DNA of 48,970 nt from positions 1 to 48,970 of IMG/VR virus record IMGVR_UViG_3300037493_002279; one strand, given 5' to 3'. The DNA is from a virus. The notes under the pieces were generated by a model. It did not search any database. It worked only from the letters and a program-made list of their open reading frames with translations, and was not told the DNA's origin. Every line of letters begins with the position of its first letter. The first letter of the stretch is position 1. The translations under genes were made by a program, and so were the position numbers. Of this stretch, positions 7,617-17,427 are shown in pieces.

Positions 7617-10600
7617 ATGGCTATTCCTTATAATACCCCCGGTGTTATTTCAAATTATGTAGCGCCAACTAAGGCTGAGGTTGCAAAAGCCAACGCCGTT
7701 GCTGCCAAAATTAGATCAGATCTTGCTGCTAAAAAAGAGGCTACTGCTGCGACTACCGGAGGCTTGCCTACAGTTGAGGTTGGCGTGCAGCTTCCTAAAG
7801 GCTTTATGGGCGGGGTAGGCACTGCTACTACTGGCGGTCTTTCTACGAACACTTTAGGGACTCAACTTTCTACTGGCCTTACAGGGGATGTTAATACGGC
7901 CTCTAATGTAACCAACGTTAGCGCGGCAGATGAAGATGCGGCTAGGTTAGCTCTTCCTGCTCAATTTCAAGGGATGTCATCAGCTCAATTATCCGCTGCA
8001 GATAGTGACATAAGAGCAAATGAAGCGGCACAACAGGAAACTGTTTCTGGTGGTTTGCCAACTACGACAGACGAGGATGCTGCACGTTTAGCGTTGCCTG
8101 CTCAGTTCCAAGGCATGACCGCAGATCAATTAGCTGCCGCAGATACTGAAATAAAAGCAAATGAAGAGCGCCAAAGGTCTACTTTTGGGCATTCAATGTC
8201 CCCGTCTTATGTTACGGACGTCGGGCTTGGCGGGGTAAGCGCAGGAAACGCCGAAGACAAGCTCAGCGCACTGTACGCCAACGTCCTTGGCCGTGCAGAT
8301 GCCAAGCTGACGGACCCAGAAGGGTTCCAGTACTGGCTAAACACCATCGGTGCAGACAATGCGATTACGCCGGAAGAGGAAGAAGTCTGGAAGAAGGCTG
8401 CTGAGCCTGAATTAACTCAAAAAGCTACTGCAGATTTTTCAGCGTCAGAGCCTGGCCAAGAGGCTAAAACTTTTTATGAAGCCAACAAGTCTAACCCTGC
8501 TCTTATATATCAATATGCGCTTGGCAGAGGGTTAACCCAGGATCAGTTAGCTTCTGTAACTGGCATGACAAATGACCAGGTTAAGGCTTACTTTGACCCT
8601 ATTCTCAGTCCTATTACCGCAGATCAGCGTGTTGATTTAAGTAAAGATCCGACAACAGACAAAACCTTATTTGGTACTGGTGGACAGTATGGCTATGTAA
8701 ATGGTGTAGCCGTGCTTGACGCTAATCAAATAAATAACTTGTTTTCTGAAAGAGAAAAACTTTCGTCAATGGTGGGTGGTGGGATGGGCAGCACTGCTCA
8801 AAACCCAAATATTATCTCTGGTGATCTGCGTGGTTCTGATAATACTCTTGGTTGGGCTCTTGATAGTTACTCATCAAAGATAGTGCGTGGTCTTGACGCG
8901 TTTGGTGTTACTTATGACCAACCTGGAACTTATGGCCAGCCTGCCACTAAAGGCAACATTTGGGACTTTGCGGAGCAAGCTGGTGTTAACAAAGATGATT
9001 TTTATAAAGAAGTTACAGGCCAATACGGGGCTAAACAAACAGTTTTTGATAATGTTGCTTTTAAAAATGCTGTTGAGGACAAATACAAAGACATCTATGC
9101 AGTCACCGGCTTAGTTGAGAAGGGTGATAAGCGTGCCTTTGACCAAGAGACTCAGCAAAAGGCTACAGGTAATCATGCGACTGTTTTATACAAGCAGATC
9201 GGCGATAAGTTAGTTCCAATTAGCCCACCGCAGTTCTTTGATGCCCAGCGTGAAGGTAAGGGGTTTCTTGGTGACGTTGGAGAGATGGCTAAAATTGCTC
9301 TTCCAATTGCAATGATGATTATTCCAGGGGCTAACCTCTGGGCGATGCAAATTGGTCAGGCAATGAACTTAACGGGCACTGCGGCTGCGATGGCTGGGTC
9401 TGCTGCGTTGAGTGCAGGATTGACTCTAATTACCGGCGGTAGCGCGAGTGATGTTTTTAAAGCTGGCCTTATCGGTGGCGCGGCTGGTGGTATTGGATAT
9501 AACGCGTCTGAGGTTGCTGGTAAGTTAATTGGCGGTGGAGATATAGGAATAGGTTTTGATCGTATTAACGCCTTTGCAAATGCCACTGGGATGTCGTTTA
9601 AGCAGGTTGCGGACGCTGTAGCAAGCTCAACCGCAAATGCAATTTCTGCAGGCGTTATTGGTGGCCAAGATGTGGGAATATCTTTTTTGACTAACCTTGG
9701 GGCTCAATTTGCCGGCGGTACGGCAAGCAATTTAGTTGGCGATTTTGTTAAAGACATTGTTCCAGAAACATGGAACAAGGTAACGAAGGTAGCTAGTAAC
9801 GTCGCATCTTCAACTGCTTCTGCAATTGTTAAGGGCACAGACGCTTCTACTGCTGCAGCTAATGCGCTGATTGCTAGTGCCGCCGGAGAATTTAAAGACC
9901 AGGTAAAGGGTAGCACTAAGACTGCTGAGGCAGATACAGGGCAGACGGATGAAGAGCTTGCCGCGATTATTGAAGGTGGAGAAGAAAACCCTTACCTTGG
10001 AACGCAGTTAGGTGAGCAGACTGCAGGGGTAGGGATTGACACTATAGGCGGGGCTAAACTTGAAACAATCCCAGGTTTAAAGCCAAGGGAAGGTGAGACC
10101 GCTGGTGAAATTTTTGAGCGTGTTGAAGAAGGCCAAACGTTCTATTCACGGGATTTTACTGGCGTTACTAAAGATGGTAAGCCTTATACTTATTCAGTAA
10201 ATTATGACCCTTTAGGTGGGGAAAATCAGATTACTTATAGCAAGCCGGATACTACGGTGGAAGCAGATATAGCAGCAGGTAGACCTATATCGGTTACTGC
10301 TTACCGTAGTAGACCTACTTTTGAAGAAGAAGGCGTCACAACAACTAAAACAGAAACAAAAGACATTGCTGGTGCCCCTACAGTAAGCGAAGCAATTAAT
10401 AACGTTACTCTTGCAACAAATACTAAGGCTGAGGCTGATGCTAAGGCTGCTAAGGCTACCGCCGATGCTAAAGTTGCTGCCGATGCTAAGGCTGCTGCAG
10501 ACGCTAAGGCCGCTAGTGACGCTTCTGATGCGAAGGCTGCCGCTGATGCCAAGGCTGCTGCAACTGCTAAGGCTGACGCCGATAACGTTGCCGCTAAAGC

Positions 10601-11858
10601 TACTGCTGATGCTAAGGATGCTGCTGTTGCTAAGTCTATTGCTGACGCTAATCTTGTTAAGGCTTCCGAGCTAAAGACTGAAGGCACAGAGATAGCTACA
10701 GGGCCAGTGCCGGCTACCTCAACTACTACCGGAACGACAACAGGCACCACAACAGGTGCCACTACCGGAACGACTACGGGCACTACAACTGGAACAACCA
10801 CAGGAACGGGAACTGGTACAGGAACCGGTACTGGAACTGGAACTGGAACTGAAACCGGCATCGGAACAGGAACGGGCACAGGGACAGGAACGGGAACCGG
10901 AACCGGAACAGGCACAGGAACGGGCACAGGCACGGGTACTGGCACAGGCACGGGTACTGGCACAGGAACTGGTACGGGTACCGGTACAGGGACCAGCACT
11001 GGAACCGGCACGGGCACTGGAACAGGGACTGGAACCGGCACTGGTACGGGAACAGGGACAGGTACAGGTACAGGAACTGGAACAGGCACAGGTACTGGCA
11101 CAGGAACTGGGACCGGCACAGGGACAGTGACTGAAATTGAGCCTGTTATTGTGCCAAGGGGCGCATCCTTCTCTGACTTGCTAAAGGGCGCCGGTGCTGC
11201 TGCTACTGCCGAAAACTATTACGCTAAGTTTGGTAAGCGGTTTACTTCTGGCGAGGCAGCACAAAAGCCATTTGAGGGAGCTTTAGCTGACTTCTTTAAA
11301 GAGATGGAATCAGGGTCTTATGCTAAGTCAAGGTTTAGCGATGACTCACAAGAAAATACAATTGGAGAACAACCCATGCCACAACAAGATGCCTACTTTA
11401 GTTACGGTAAGCCAACCGGAATTGATGAAATTCTGCGGTCGCAGACAACAGCGCAGTCACCTAACGCGGGTTATATGACAGCAAAGGAGGGCGGGTTAGC
11501 TACCCCGTTGTTTGCTGCAGGTGGTAATACTCGATACGGTTATAACTCCGGCGGCGCACTGCCTACGGTAGCGCATAGTGGCAAGGAGAGAGTAGACTTC
11601 CGTCAGGGTGACGCTGTTACGGGCCCCGGAGATGGGCAGTCGGATGACATCCCGGCGATGTTAGCTGACGGTGAGTTTGTGATCCCCGCTGACGTGGTGT
11701 CTGCCTTAGGTAACGGGTCTACAAAGGCCGGCTCTGACAAGCTATATGACATGATGCACAATATTCGACGTACACACAGGGCCGGGAATCATAAAGACCT
11801 GCCTACCCCGGCAAAGAAGTCCCCGCTGGATTACATTAAGACAAAGTCTAGGAGATAA
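7617..11858 (+). CDS. Giant internal/virion structural protein with Thr-Gly repeat
   Basis: This encodes 1413 residues, the largest product of the window. In order it has a tandem repeat at 105-190, a DUF4214-like segment at about 210-265 ([18 protein letters not shown]), and long helical stretches. A hydrophobic Ala/Gly region at about 555-635 may contact membrane. A TolA-like Ala/Lys/Asp helix at about 935-1020 precedes a Thr-Gly dipeptide repeat at about 1035-1170. The C-terminal domain contains [20 protein letters not shown] and [19 protein letters not shown], a module common at the ends of phage internal proteins. It lies between the nozzle gene and ejection-type genes. A role in genome ejection is inferred. 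The ribosome site is AAAGGTAA. Confidence 0.65.
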   Translation: MAIPYNTPGVISNYVAPTKAEVAKANAVAAKIRSDLAAKKEATAATTGGLPTVEVGVQLPKGFMGGVGTATTGGLSTNTLGTQLSTGLTGDVNTASNVTNVSAADEDAARLALPAQFQGMSSAQLSAADSDIRANEAAQQETVSGGLPTTTDEDAARLALPAQFQGMTADQLAAADTEIKANEERQRSTFGHSMSPSYVTDVGLGGVSAGNAEDKLSALYANVLGRADAKLTDPEGFQYWLNTIGADNAITPEEEEVWKKAAEPELTQKATADFSASEPGQEAKTFYEANKSNPALIYQYALGRGLTQDQLASVTGMTNDQVKAYFDPILSPITADQRVDLSKDPTTDKTLFGTGGQYGYVNGVAVLDANQINNLFSEREKLSSMVGGGMGSTAQNPNIISGDLRGSDNTLGWALDSYSSKIVRGLDAFGVTYDQPGTYGQPATKGNIWDFAEQAGVNKDDFYKEVTGQYGAKQTVFDNVAFKNAVEDKYKDIYAVTGLVEKGDKRAFDQETQQKATGNHATVLYKQIGDKLVPISPPQFFDAQREGKGFLGDVGEMAKIALPIAMMIIPGANLWAMQIGQAMNLTGTAAAMAGSAALSAGLTLITGGSASDVFKAGLIGGAAGGIGYNASEVAGKLIGGGDIGIGFDRINAFANATGMSFKQVADAVASSTANAISAGVIGGQDVGISFLTNLGAQFAGGTASNLVGDFVKDIVPETWNKVTKVASNVASSTASAIVKGTDASTAAANALIASAAGEFKDQVKGSTKTAEADTGQTDEELAAIIEGGEENPYLGTQLGEQTAGVGIDTIGGAKLETIPGLKPREGETAGEIFERVEEGQTFYSRDFTGVTKDGKPYTYSVNYDPLGGENQITYSKPDTTVEADIAAGRPISVTAYRSRPTFEEEGVTTTKTETKDIAGAPTVSEAINNVTLATNTKAEADAKAAKATADAKVAADAKAAADAKAASDASDAKAAADAKAAATAKADADNVAAKATADAKDAAVAKSIADANLVKASELKTEGTEIATGPVPATSTTTGTTTGTTTGATTGTTTGTTTGTTTGTGTGTGTGTGTGTGTETGIGTGTGTGTGTGTGTGTGTGTGTGTGTGTGTGTGTGTGTGTGTGTSTGTGTGTGTGTGTGTGTGTGTGTGTGTGTGTGTGTGTGTGTGTVTEIEPVIVPRGASFSDLLKGAGAAATAENYYAKFGKRFTSGEAAQKPFEGALADFFKEMESGSYAKSRFSDDSQENTIGEQPMPQQDAYFSYGKPTGIDEILRSQTTAQSPNAGYMTAKEGGLATPLFAAGGNTRYGYNSGGALPTVAHSGKERVDFRQGDAVTGPGDGQSDDIPAMLADGEFVIPADVVSALGNGSTKAGSDKLYDMMHNIRRTHRAGNHKDLPTPAKKSPLDYIKTKSRR
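7929..8180 (+). repeat. Tandem duplication of a 47-residue unit within the giant virion gene
   Basis: Two copies of a segment starting [16 protein letters not shown] and ending in I-(R/K)-A-N-E begin at 7929 and 8070, 141 bases apart. Protein identity is high, but third codon positions differ in many places, so the duplication is not very recent. Confidence 0.8.
10715..11128 (+). repeat. Degenerate hexanucleotide repeat encoding Thr-Gly dipeptides
   Basis: The sequence follows the pattern AC(N)GG(N), with all four bases used at both third positions. It starts with TTTG-type units (Thr-Thr-Thr-Gly) at about 10720-10800 and then becomes pure Thr-Gly to 11128. The protein repeat is interrupted only by a Glu/Ile pair near 10850-10863 and a Ser near 10993. 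Variation is almost entirely synonymous, so the protein repeat is better conserved than the DNA repeat. The reverse strand reads as Pro-Val repeats by necessity. Confidence 0.95.
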
Positions 11859-11860
11859 AT

Positions 11861-12823
11861 ATGGGTTTTTTACAAGGCGCTCCGTTACCTGATGTAAAGG
11901 TTACGACAACCAAAGATCAGACCGCCCCTGACTACTACACAGATTACCTAACCGACCTGTCTAAGGTTGGCACAGACGCGTTAAAGACGACTGCCGAAGA
12001 GGGGGTTGCCGCTTACGACCCGATGCAGACCTTAGGTTATGGGATGGTTGAGGATGCTGCCGGAGCCTATTTGCCTGGCTTAACGGCCGCACAGACAACT
12101 GCCGGCAATCTAACCGGCGGCATGGACCTAGACCGTATCTCCCAGTTCATGAACCCGTACCAGGCGAATGTTGTTGACGAGATGGCTAGGCTGTCGCAAC
12201 AGAACATTCAACGTAACGTCTTACCATCCTTAAAGGGTGCCTTTGTGGGTTCCGGTGGGCTTGGTGGCCAGCGCTATGCAGGCGCCCTTGGTCAGAGCAT
12301 GGCAGACATTCAATCTAACCTGACCGGTCAGCAGTACGGCGCCTTGTCTAAGGGCTACACAGAGGCCTTGACGGCTGCGCAGCGTGAGGCTGACCAGATG
12401 CGTCAGGCAACTGAGCTGCAGGGCGACTTGGCTGGTAAGGCGCAGCAGTATGGCTTAACTGAGGCTGGTGCCTTAACGAAGGCCGGTGCTGAGCAGCAGG
12501 CTTATGAGCAGGCTAAGCTTGACTTCCCGACGAAGCGTGCGGCTGACATTGCTGCGCTGATGCGTGGCTATAACATCCCGATTAGCGAGACGGAGACCCG
12601 TACAGGCCCATTGGCTGGCTCTTACACCACCTCCGGCATGCAAGACATAACAACCTTGGCCTCATTGCTTGGCAGTGGTGCCCTTGGTAAGGCTGGCAGT
12701 AATATTGGCGATGTGATTGGCGGCTTAGGTGGATTCCTTAAAGGTCTTGGTTCTGGCAGCGGTACCACTGTTGAAGATTATGGTATTACGCAGCAGGACT
12801 GGGAAGATTATTACAACGGATAA
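11861..12823 (+). CDS. Internal virion / ejection-type protein
   Basis: The 320-residue protein is helical and Gln/Ala-rich. It has a signature seen in podovirus internal proteins: FMNPYQANVVDEMARLSQQN followed by LKGAFVGSGGLGGQRYAG and repeated Gln/Ala-Gly helices. The C-terminus is Gly-rich (LASLLGSGALGKAG). It lies two bases after the giant internal protein and before two further internal proteins. A place among proteins ejected into the host with the DNA is inferred from order and composition. Confidence 0.6.
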   Translation: MGFLQGAPLPDVKVTTTKDQTAPDYYTDYLTDLSKVGTDALKTTAEEGVAAYDPMQTLGYGMVEDAAGAYLPGLTAAQTTAGNLTGGMDLDRISQFMNPYQANVVDEMARLSQQNIQRNVLPSLKGAFVGSGGLGGQRYAGALGQSMADIQSNLTGQQYGALSKGYTEALTAAQREADQMRQATELQGDLAGKAQQYGLTEAGALTKAGAEQQAYEQAKLDFPTKRAADIAALMRGYNIPISETETRTGPLAGSYTTSGMQDITTLASLLGSGALGKAGSNIGDVIGGLGGFLKGLGSGSGTTVEDYGITQQDWEDYYNG

Positions 12824-12832
12824 GGAAACATT

Positions 12833-14554
12833 GTGGCCGACAAACAATCAACGACCTATATTCCTGGCGGTGGTCCAGAGGCAGCATCGGCAAACCAGGC
12901 CTATGAGGATGCGTTGCAGCAGATGCTGACGTCCCTTGACGCCCGTAAGAATAGACTATTTGAGCCGACCCTCTTAGCAATTGCTGCCGGTAGCGCTAAG
13001 CCTACCCAGACAGGTGGTTGGGGCGAGTCCTTAGGTAACGTTGCCAAGTCCCTGCAGGAGAGCGAAGCGCAGCAGATGACAGAGGCGCAGAAGTACGCCG
13101 AGGCTAAGCTTGGCCTAGCAGGCCGTGGGTTAGAGCTTGAGCGCCAGAAAAGCCGCGAGAGGCAGTTCCAGAGCTTGATGGGTGGGCCTAGTGCACCAGC
13201 CCCGAAACCTAGCGGAGCGCTTCCTGGCGCCCCTAAAGCAGTCCCTGGGGCATTGCCTGATACTACTTTGCCGTCATTATCTGGGGGTGTAGATGTTGGA
13301 ACCGTAGAAGGTATGCCTAGCGCAGCAGATATGTTGGCTAGGTCGCCTGTTCAAAAAACTGTTGAAGCACCGCAACCCGTTGCGGTTGAAGCGCCGCCTG
13401 GATTTGAGGGTGTGCAGGGCGTTCAAATTGCTCCACCATCTTCAAACTTTGACCGCAAGAAATACTTAGCATTAGCAAGTATGGACTCTAGTATTAGCCC
13501 TGCTCAAGCACTTGAAAAAGCCCAGGAGATGGAAGCTAAGCGGTACCAGACGAAGGAAAGTGGCGTCCTTGACCTAGCTACCGGCATGTTCTATCCGTTC
13601 CCGAAAGGTGAGCAGGTTGATCGTCAAATCTTCGGTGAGGGTGGTGGCAAGACATTTAAGGTGGATGCCCGTACTGCGACCCTTCTTGACCTCTACGCGT
13701 CAACGAACAATCCGAAGTACTTTGAGGTGGCTGACCGTGTCCTGAAAGGCCCACAGCGTAAGGGTGAAGCTAAAGGTGAAGGTGTGCCGACTCAAGTGTT
13801 GTCTACGGAAGACAAAGCGGCTCAGCAGAAGGCGCAAGAAGTTTATCAAACAAAGAGAGCAGAATCCGCTGCGGCAAAAGAAGAGGATTTGCAGAAGAGG
13901 TCTAATATAGCATCGCGCATGTATTCAAGTGCATCCGATGTGCAGTACAGGCTGTCTGAGAGCCCATCCTTCTTCGGCTTATTTTCACGCCCAGGCATAA
14001 TGTCTGCCCTTGGCAACTTAATCAACGAGGGTATTAAAGCAGGAAATACCTCCGTTAACTTAGGCGGCTTTGAGAAGAGCATACTCCAGATTATGCCAAG
14101 CCTGAAGGGTAGTGCTGACTTGGATAACGTTATGGCCGCTGCGGGATCGTTAGCTGAGATTGAGCTTTTGTATACGCAGGAGCTGATGAACAAGCAAGGC
14201 CAAATTACAGAAGGTGAACGGGCTATTGTTCGCCGTATTCCAGGCACAACAAGCTCAAGCCCGGCAGTGCTAAGAGACAAGATGGACTTGCTGAAGATGC
14301 ACGCTCAACAGGACATTGATCTTGCAGACGCATATAAGCAGTTTAAACAAGATAATAAAGGCAAGGCCGTTAACTACAACAATTTTGAAGAGTCAAAAGA
14401 ATACGAAAATATAAAGTTGGATTACGAAAAAGCTTTAGCTAAGCGGTTTAAGCTTGATGCGGCAATTCCAACGCGTAAGAGGGACAGCGCGGCACCTGGA
14501 GCCCCAAAGACTAGAGACAATGCCGGCGCTAAAACACGTCTTAACTATGAATGA
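12833..14554 (+). CDS. Internal virion protein, unknown detail
   Basis: The 573-residue product starts at GTG with AAGGA ten bases upstream. It is mostly helical, with a Pro/Ala-rich low-complexity linker at about 120-205 separating an N-terminal helical part (YEDALQQMLTSLDARKNR) from a larger C-terminal region. No catalytic motif is seen. Gene order (nozzle, giant protein, this set, transglycosylase) matches podovirus ejection-protein clusters, so the same role is inferred. Base composition turns AT-richer around 14340-14420. Confidence 0.55.
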   Translation: MADKQSTTYIPGGGPEAASANQAYEDALQQMLTSLDARKNRLFEPTLLAIAAGSAKPTQTGGWGESLGNVAKSLQESEAQQMTEAQKYAEAKLGLAGRGLELERQKSRERQFQSLMGGPSAPAPKPSGALPGAPKAVPGALPDTTLPSLSGGVDVGTVEGMPSAADMLARSPVQKTVEAPQPVAVEAPPGFEGVQGVQIAPPSSNFDRKKYLALASMDSSISPAQALEKAQEMEAKRYQTKESGVLDLATGMFYPFPKGEQVDRQIFGEGGGKTFKVDARTATLLDLYASTNNPKYFEVADRVLKGPQRKGEAKGEGVPTQVLSTEDKAAQQKAQEVYQTKRAESAAAKEEDLQKRSNIASRMYSSASDVQYRLSESPSFFGLFSRPGIMSALGNLINEGIKAGNTSVNLGGFEKSILQIMPSLKGSADLDNVMAAAGSLAEIELLYTQELMNKQGQITEGERAIVRRIPGTTSSSPAVLRDKMDLLKMHAQQDIDLADAYKQFKQDNKGKAVNYNNFEESKEYENIKLDYEKALAKRFKLDAAIPTRKRDSAAPGAPKTRDNAGAKTRLNYE

Positions 14555-14563
14555 GGAAGAATA

Positions 14564-16063
14564 ATGGCTGACCTCAAGTTCTCAAAGCCGCTGACAGAAG
14601 CGCAGCGTAAGTATGCTGAGATGATTGTCAACGAAGCAAACAAGCAGGGCGTCCCGTATCAGCTTGCCCTTGGTATCGCCTTTAACGAGAGCGGGATTAA
14701 CCCTAATGCTCCTGACGGCTCGGCTGGCGAGATTGGCCTCATGCAGGTTAAGCCAGGCACCGGCTTAGAGGTTGGGTTCACGGCACAAGACCTGCGGGAT
14801 CCGGCTAAGAACGTTCAAGCAGGCGTTGCGTACCTGAAGAAGTCTTACGACCTATCAGACAAGGATCCTGAGCTTGCCGCTGCTGGCTATAACGCTGGCA
14901 TCAACCACGCCTTCTTTACTGAAAAGGGTAAAGGCCTCCCGTCAGGTACAAAAGAATATCTGCGTAAGTTACGCGACTCTGGTGTCTTTGAGGCAATTGG
15001 CCAGCAGCCTCCAGCAGAAGCACCAGCAGAAGCCCCGCCGGCAGACGCCGCTGCAGAGGCTCCTGCTGCGCCCCCTACTACAGAAACCCCTCCAAAAGAT
15101 GACCTTGAGGCACGCATGGCAGCAGCTCAGGCTGAGCAAGAGCAGCGTATGGGTCAGATTTTTGGCGGTACTGCAGGTTTAGGATTAGCCGGGACAAGGG
15201 CTGCCGCTAAAGGGGTATCGTCTGCCGCAAGTTCTGCTGCGAATATTCTTGGCGAGGGCTTTGCGAAAGGGTTAGCTCGTAACGCTCCCCCCGCGGTTCT
15301 CCCTGGGGCACCGCCCTCTGCCCCGACTAGTGCCCCGATTGCCCCGGCTGCTGCACCGCCTGGCGGTCCACGTCCTGGTGGCTTGCCGATTAACCAGGCT
15401 GGTGGCTCTGCGACGTTTAACTACGGCAAGGCGTTTGGCTTACCTGATATTGAGGCTGCCCGTGCCTTAGACATGACAAAGCAAGCCGGCGGCGCTAATG
15501 AGCTGATCGCTAAGCGCAGAGAGGCCATGCAGAGGGTACAGCAGATGTTCCCAGGCGAGTTCGTAGAGAACCCACGCTTCGGTGGCCTGATGACGCCGGA
15601 CCCATCTGTCGGAGCTGGCCCACGGGCGCCGTATGCCGCAAACGTATTAGCTGGAGAGCAGCGCCCCCCTAACGTCATAGGACGTGGTAAGCCGCCTCCG
15701 ATCCCGATGACATCTAAGCCTGGTCTGGACGGCGTAGTGGATGACTTTAGGCGAATGATTGGACCCAACACAGCGGTCGGTAAGATCGTGGGCGGCGTGA
15801 TGAAGTACGTCGCCCCACCGGTAGCGTTAGCGCAGGCAGGTGGTGAGTTTGCTGATCTTTACGGCGAGTTCCAGAAGCCGAAGCCTGACGTTGGTGTAAT
15901 GGCACGCCGTGGCATTGGTGGCGTAGGCTCGGTTCTGTCCGCGTTTCCAGGAACAGCCCCGATAGGCATCCCGATGGCAGTAGCGCCGGGGGCCTACGAG
16001 GCTTACCTTCGGAACAGGAAGAGCATGCCAGGCGTTGAGGTCTTAGAAGTACCGCCCCTTTAA
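14564..16063 (+). CDS. Virion lytic transglycosylase (SLT domain) with long Pro/Ala tail
   Basis: The N-terminal 140 residues form an SLT-type (GH23) transglycosylase: catalytic Glu in NESGINP (E42), GLMQV at 58-62, AAAGYNAG near 106-113 and LPSGTKEYLRKL after it. A Pro/Ala-rich linker follows (about 147-180 and 235-275), then an Ala/Gly-rich C-terminal region of about 230 residues with a hydrophobic end. Such proteins cut peptidoglycan locally to let the ejection channel cross the cell wall. An AGGAAG ribosome site precedes the ATG. It is the last gene of the operon and is followed by a strong terminator. Confidence 0.85.
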   Translation: MADLKFSKPLTEAQRKYAEMIVNEANKQGVPYQLALGIAFNESGINPNAPDGSAGEIGLMQVKPGTGLEVGFTAQDLRDPAKNVQAGVAYLKKSYDLSDKDPELAAAGYNAGINHAFFTEKGKGLPSGTKEYLRKLRDSGVFEAIGQQPPAEAPAEAPPADAAAEAPAAPPTTETPPKDDLEARMAAAQAEQEQRMGQIFGGTAGLGLAGTRAAAKGVSSAASSAANILGEGFAKGLARNAPPAVLPGAPPSAPTSAPIAPAAAPPGGPRPGGLPINQAGGSATFNYGKAFGLPDIEAARALDMTKQAGGANELIAKRREAMQRVQQMFPGEFVENPRFGGLMTPDPSVGAGPRAPYAANVLAGEQRPPNVIGRGKPPPIPMTSKPGLDGVVDDFRRMIGPNTAVGKIVGGVMKYVAPPVALAQAGGEFADLYGEFQKPKPDVGVMARRGIGGVGSVLSAFPGTAPIGIPMAVAPGAYEAYLRNRKSMPGVEVLEVPPL

Positions 16064-16422
16064 ACTGTTTTTGCTGTGGCTCTTCCCCCCAGACTCTCCG
16101 CTGGGGGTTTTTTTTTCCTGTCTGATCTTTTTAATGAGCCGTCTTCCAGTCTGCTTTTTGCTAAGAGGACTGCTTTAGGTTCAACCAATATTGAAATTGC
16201 ATCTAATTGGTAAAGATCCACCGTTACTCCAACCTCACGAAACAGCCGCATTGCCTTGTTCAGGAAGTCTGCCTTTGCACCCATTTCTAGTGTTTCCACG
16301 CGAGTGATAGTGGACTTTGCCGTTCCCATCAAGTCAGCAAATTCCTGCTGATTCCAGCCAATTGCAGTCCGTGCCGATCTTATTGCAACGGCAATCTTTA
16401 CGTTTTCAGAAGAGGCGGTCAC
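16060..16422 (-). CDS. XRE-family HTH regulator
   Basis: The 120-residue protein has a Cro/CI-type helix-turn-helix at about residues 12-42 (RSARTAIGWNQQEFADLMGT ... STITRVET). A helical dimerisation-like region and a basic C-terminus rich in Lys/Arg follow. The start is GTG, giving a GTGA overlap with the upstream gene. It is clearly related to the plus-strand regulator at 25339-25665: both begin with ENVK and share RxARxAxxWxQ and a closing RSDR segment. Its last codons overlap the convergent transglycosylase gene by four bases and contain the terminator of that operon. The DNA target is unknown. Confidence 0.8.
   Translation of the reverse strand: MTASSENVKIAVAIRSARTAIGWNQQEFADLMGTAKSTITRVETLEMGAKADFLNKAMRLFREVGVTVDLYQLDAISILVEPKAVLLAKSRLEDGSLKRSDRKKKPPAESLGGRATAKTV
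16086..16116 (+). terminator. Intrinsic terminator of the tail/ejection operon
   Basis: CCCCCAG (16086-16092) pairs with CTGGGGG (16101-16107) across an 8-base loop, followed by nine T residues. The T tract is only on the plus strand, so it stops rightward transcription. It lies inside the 3' end of the minus-strand regulator gene. Confidence 0.9.
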
Positions 16423-16640
16423 TTAGGGACTTGCGTTAAGAGCCCCTTAGCGACTTCCCGGTTCATCTCCGCAACGATCTTGACGCAGCGCTCATGCTCA
16501 GCCTTACGGGCCTTGATAGAGACCACCGCCTCAATCTTCTGCGCATACTCTAGGACATCTACCTCGTTTGCATAGATACCCTTTGGATCTTCGCTAGTGA
16601 CGTAAAAGAATATTTGCTTCACTTCCTCTTTGCTTAGCAT
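16419..16640 (-). CDS. Small phage protein with Glu/Cys helix motif, unknown function
   Basis: A 73-residue mostly helical protein. The segment KARKAEHERCVKIVAEM loosely resembles the EREAC-type motif found in four plus-strand small proteins of this genome, but the AIRxRG ending is missing. A GAGGA site precedes the ATG. It couples to the XRE regulator through a GTGA overlap and follows the nuclease gene by seven bases, so all belong to the leftward operon. Confidence 0.55.
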   Translation of the reverse strand: MLSKEEVKQIFFYVTSEDPKGIYANEVDVLEYAQKIEAVVSIKARKAEHERCVKIVAEMNREVAKGLLTQVPK

Positions 16641-16647
16641 TGCGTCC

Positions 16648-17427
16648 TCACTCGTGATTGTTTTTAATTTGCCAGAATTCTAAAAGGCGCAGGAACATTG
16701 ACCAGCCCTTCAGGATGTCCCCCTCTGCCCACTCATGGATGACGACTAGGCCTGGGGTATCCCTGCTGATGAAGACGTTTGCACAACGCGCCTCCGGCAC
16801 CCCTAAACCAATCCGGTAGGCGGCTAGTTGCATGGCATGCTCGTCGTATGCCTCAACCTTGCTGCCGTCGGAGAACTCCTTTGTCTTAATGTCAACAACC
16901 ATGCCGCCGTGGCCATCGCCTGCAGGTACATACAGGTCGCACTTACCGCCATAGCCTAGCTCGTGGGAGAAGGCACGTTCTGCTATCCACTGATGCACAC
17001 CTAGCTTCTCCGTGATGATGCGATCACAGGCGTCTATATGCTTATCGTGGACGGGGTCAAAGGACTTCCCCTCATAGAAGGCCTGGGCACTGGCATGAAT
17101 AGCCGTACCCGCGTCTGCTGCACGCCGTCCCTGCTCCTTAGAATCGGTGACGATACGGGAGATGTAATCGTCCTCCGTCTCCCCATCGGCCTTAGTTAAG
17201 GTAAGGGCGGCCATGAGCAACTGCTTCTGCTTCCAAACGTCTAGGCCTGGCTTAGCCATCACGTTAATGATGGTCGTCACCGACGGGACAAGGTTGAGCT
17301 TACGGGCATCCCGCAGGGTTGTGTAGCGCTCCCTGCCGCTTACCCCGATAGTTGTGTAAGCCGGCACCCCGTCCCGCGTGTACCAATGCCCTGACTCTGC
17401 TGCCCAGGTCTTTGCTGTGAGTGACAT
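16648..17427 (-). CDS. PD-(D/E)XK nuclease (RecB/Cas4-type exonuclease)
   Basis: This 259-residue protein carries the PD-(D/E)XK active site. H111 lies in GTAIHASAQAF, D164 in GGKCDLY, D179 and K181 in VVDIKTK, and QLAAYR at 200-205 forms the Q-x3-Y element. These correspond to RecB-family exonuclease motifs. Phage members are usually 5'-to-3' or ssDNA exonucleases used in recombination. An SSB-like protein and winged-helix protein are co-transcribed. The stop of the upstream gene shares one base with this start (TAATG). Fold assignment is strong; polarity and substrate are inferred. Confidence 0.85.
   Translation of the reverse strand: MSLTAKTWAAESGHWYTRDGVPAYTTIGVSGRERYTTLRDARKLNLVPSVTTIINVMAKPGLDVWKQKQLLMAALTLTKADGETEDDYISRIVTDSKEQGRRAADAGTAIHASAQAFYEGKSFDPVHDKHIDACDRIITEKLGVHQWIAERAFSHELGYGGKCDLYVPAGDGHGGMVVDIKTKEFSDGSKVEAYDEHAMQLAAYRIGLGVPEARCANVFISRDTPGLVVIHEWAEGDILKGWSMFLRLLEFWQIKNNHE

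Noticed and set aside
10301-11119. Minus-strand frame of 272 codons encoding Pro-Val repeats
   Set aside because: It is the inevitable reverse reading of the AC(N)GG(N) repeat: the complement codes Pro/Val without stops. It has no ribosome site and no non-repeat domain.
10715-11128. CRISPR-like or satellite array
   Set aside because: The unit is six bases and coding, with no spacers.
10756-11130. Plus-strand alternative frame through the Thr-Gly repeat, Glu/Gln-rich
   Set aside because: An artefact of the repeat composition inside a well-supported long gene.
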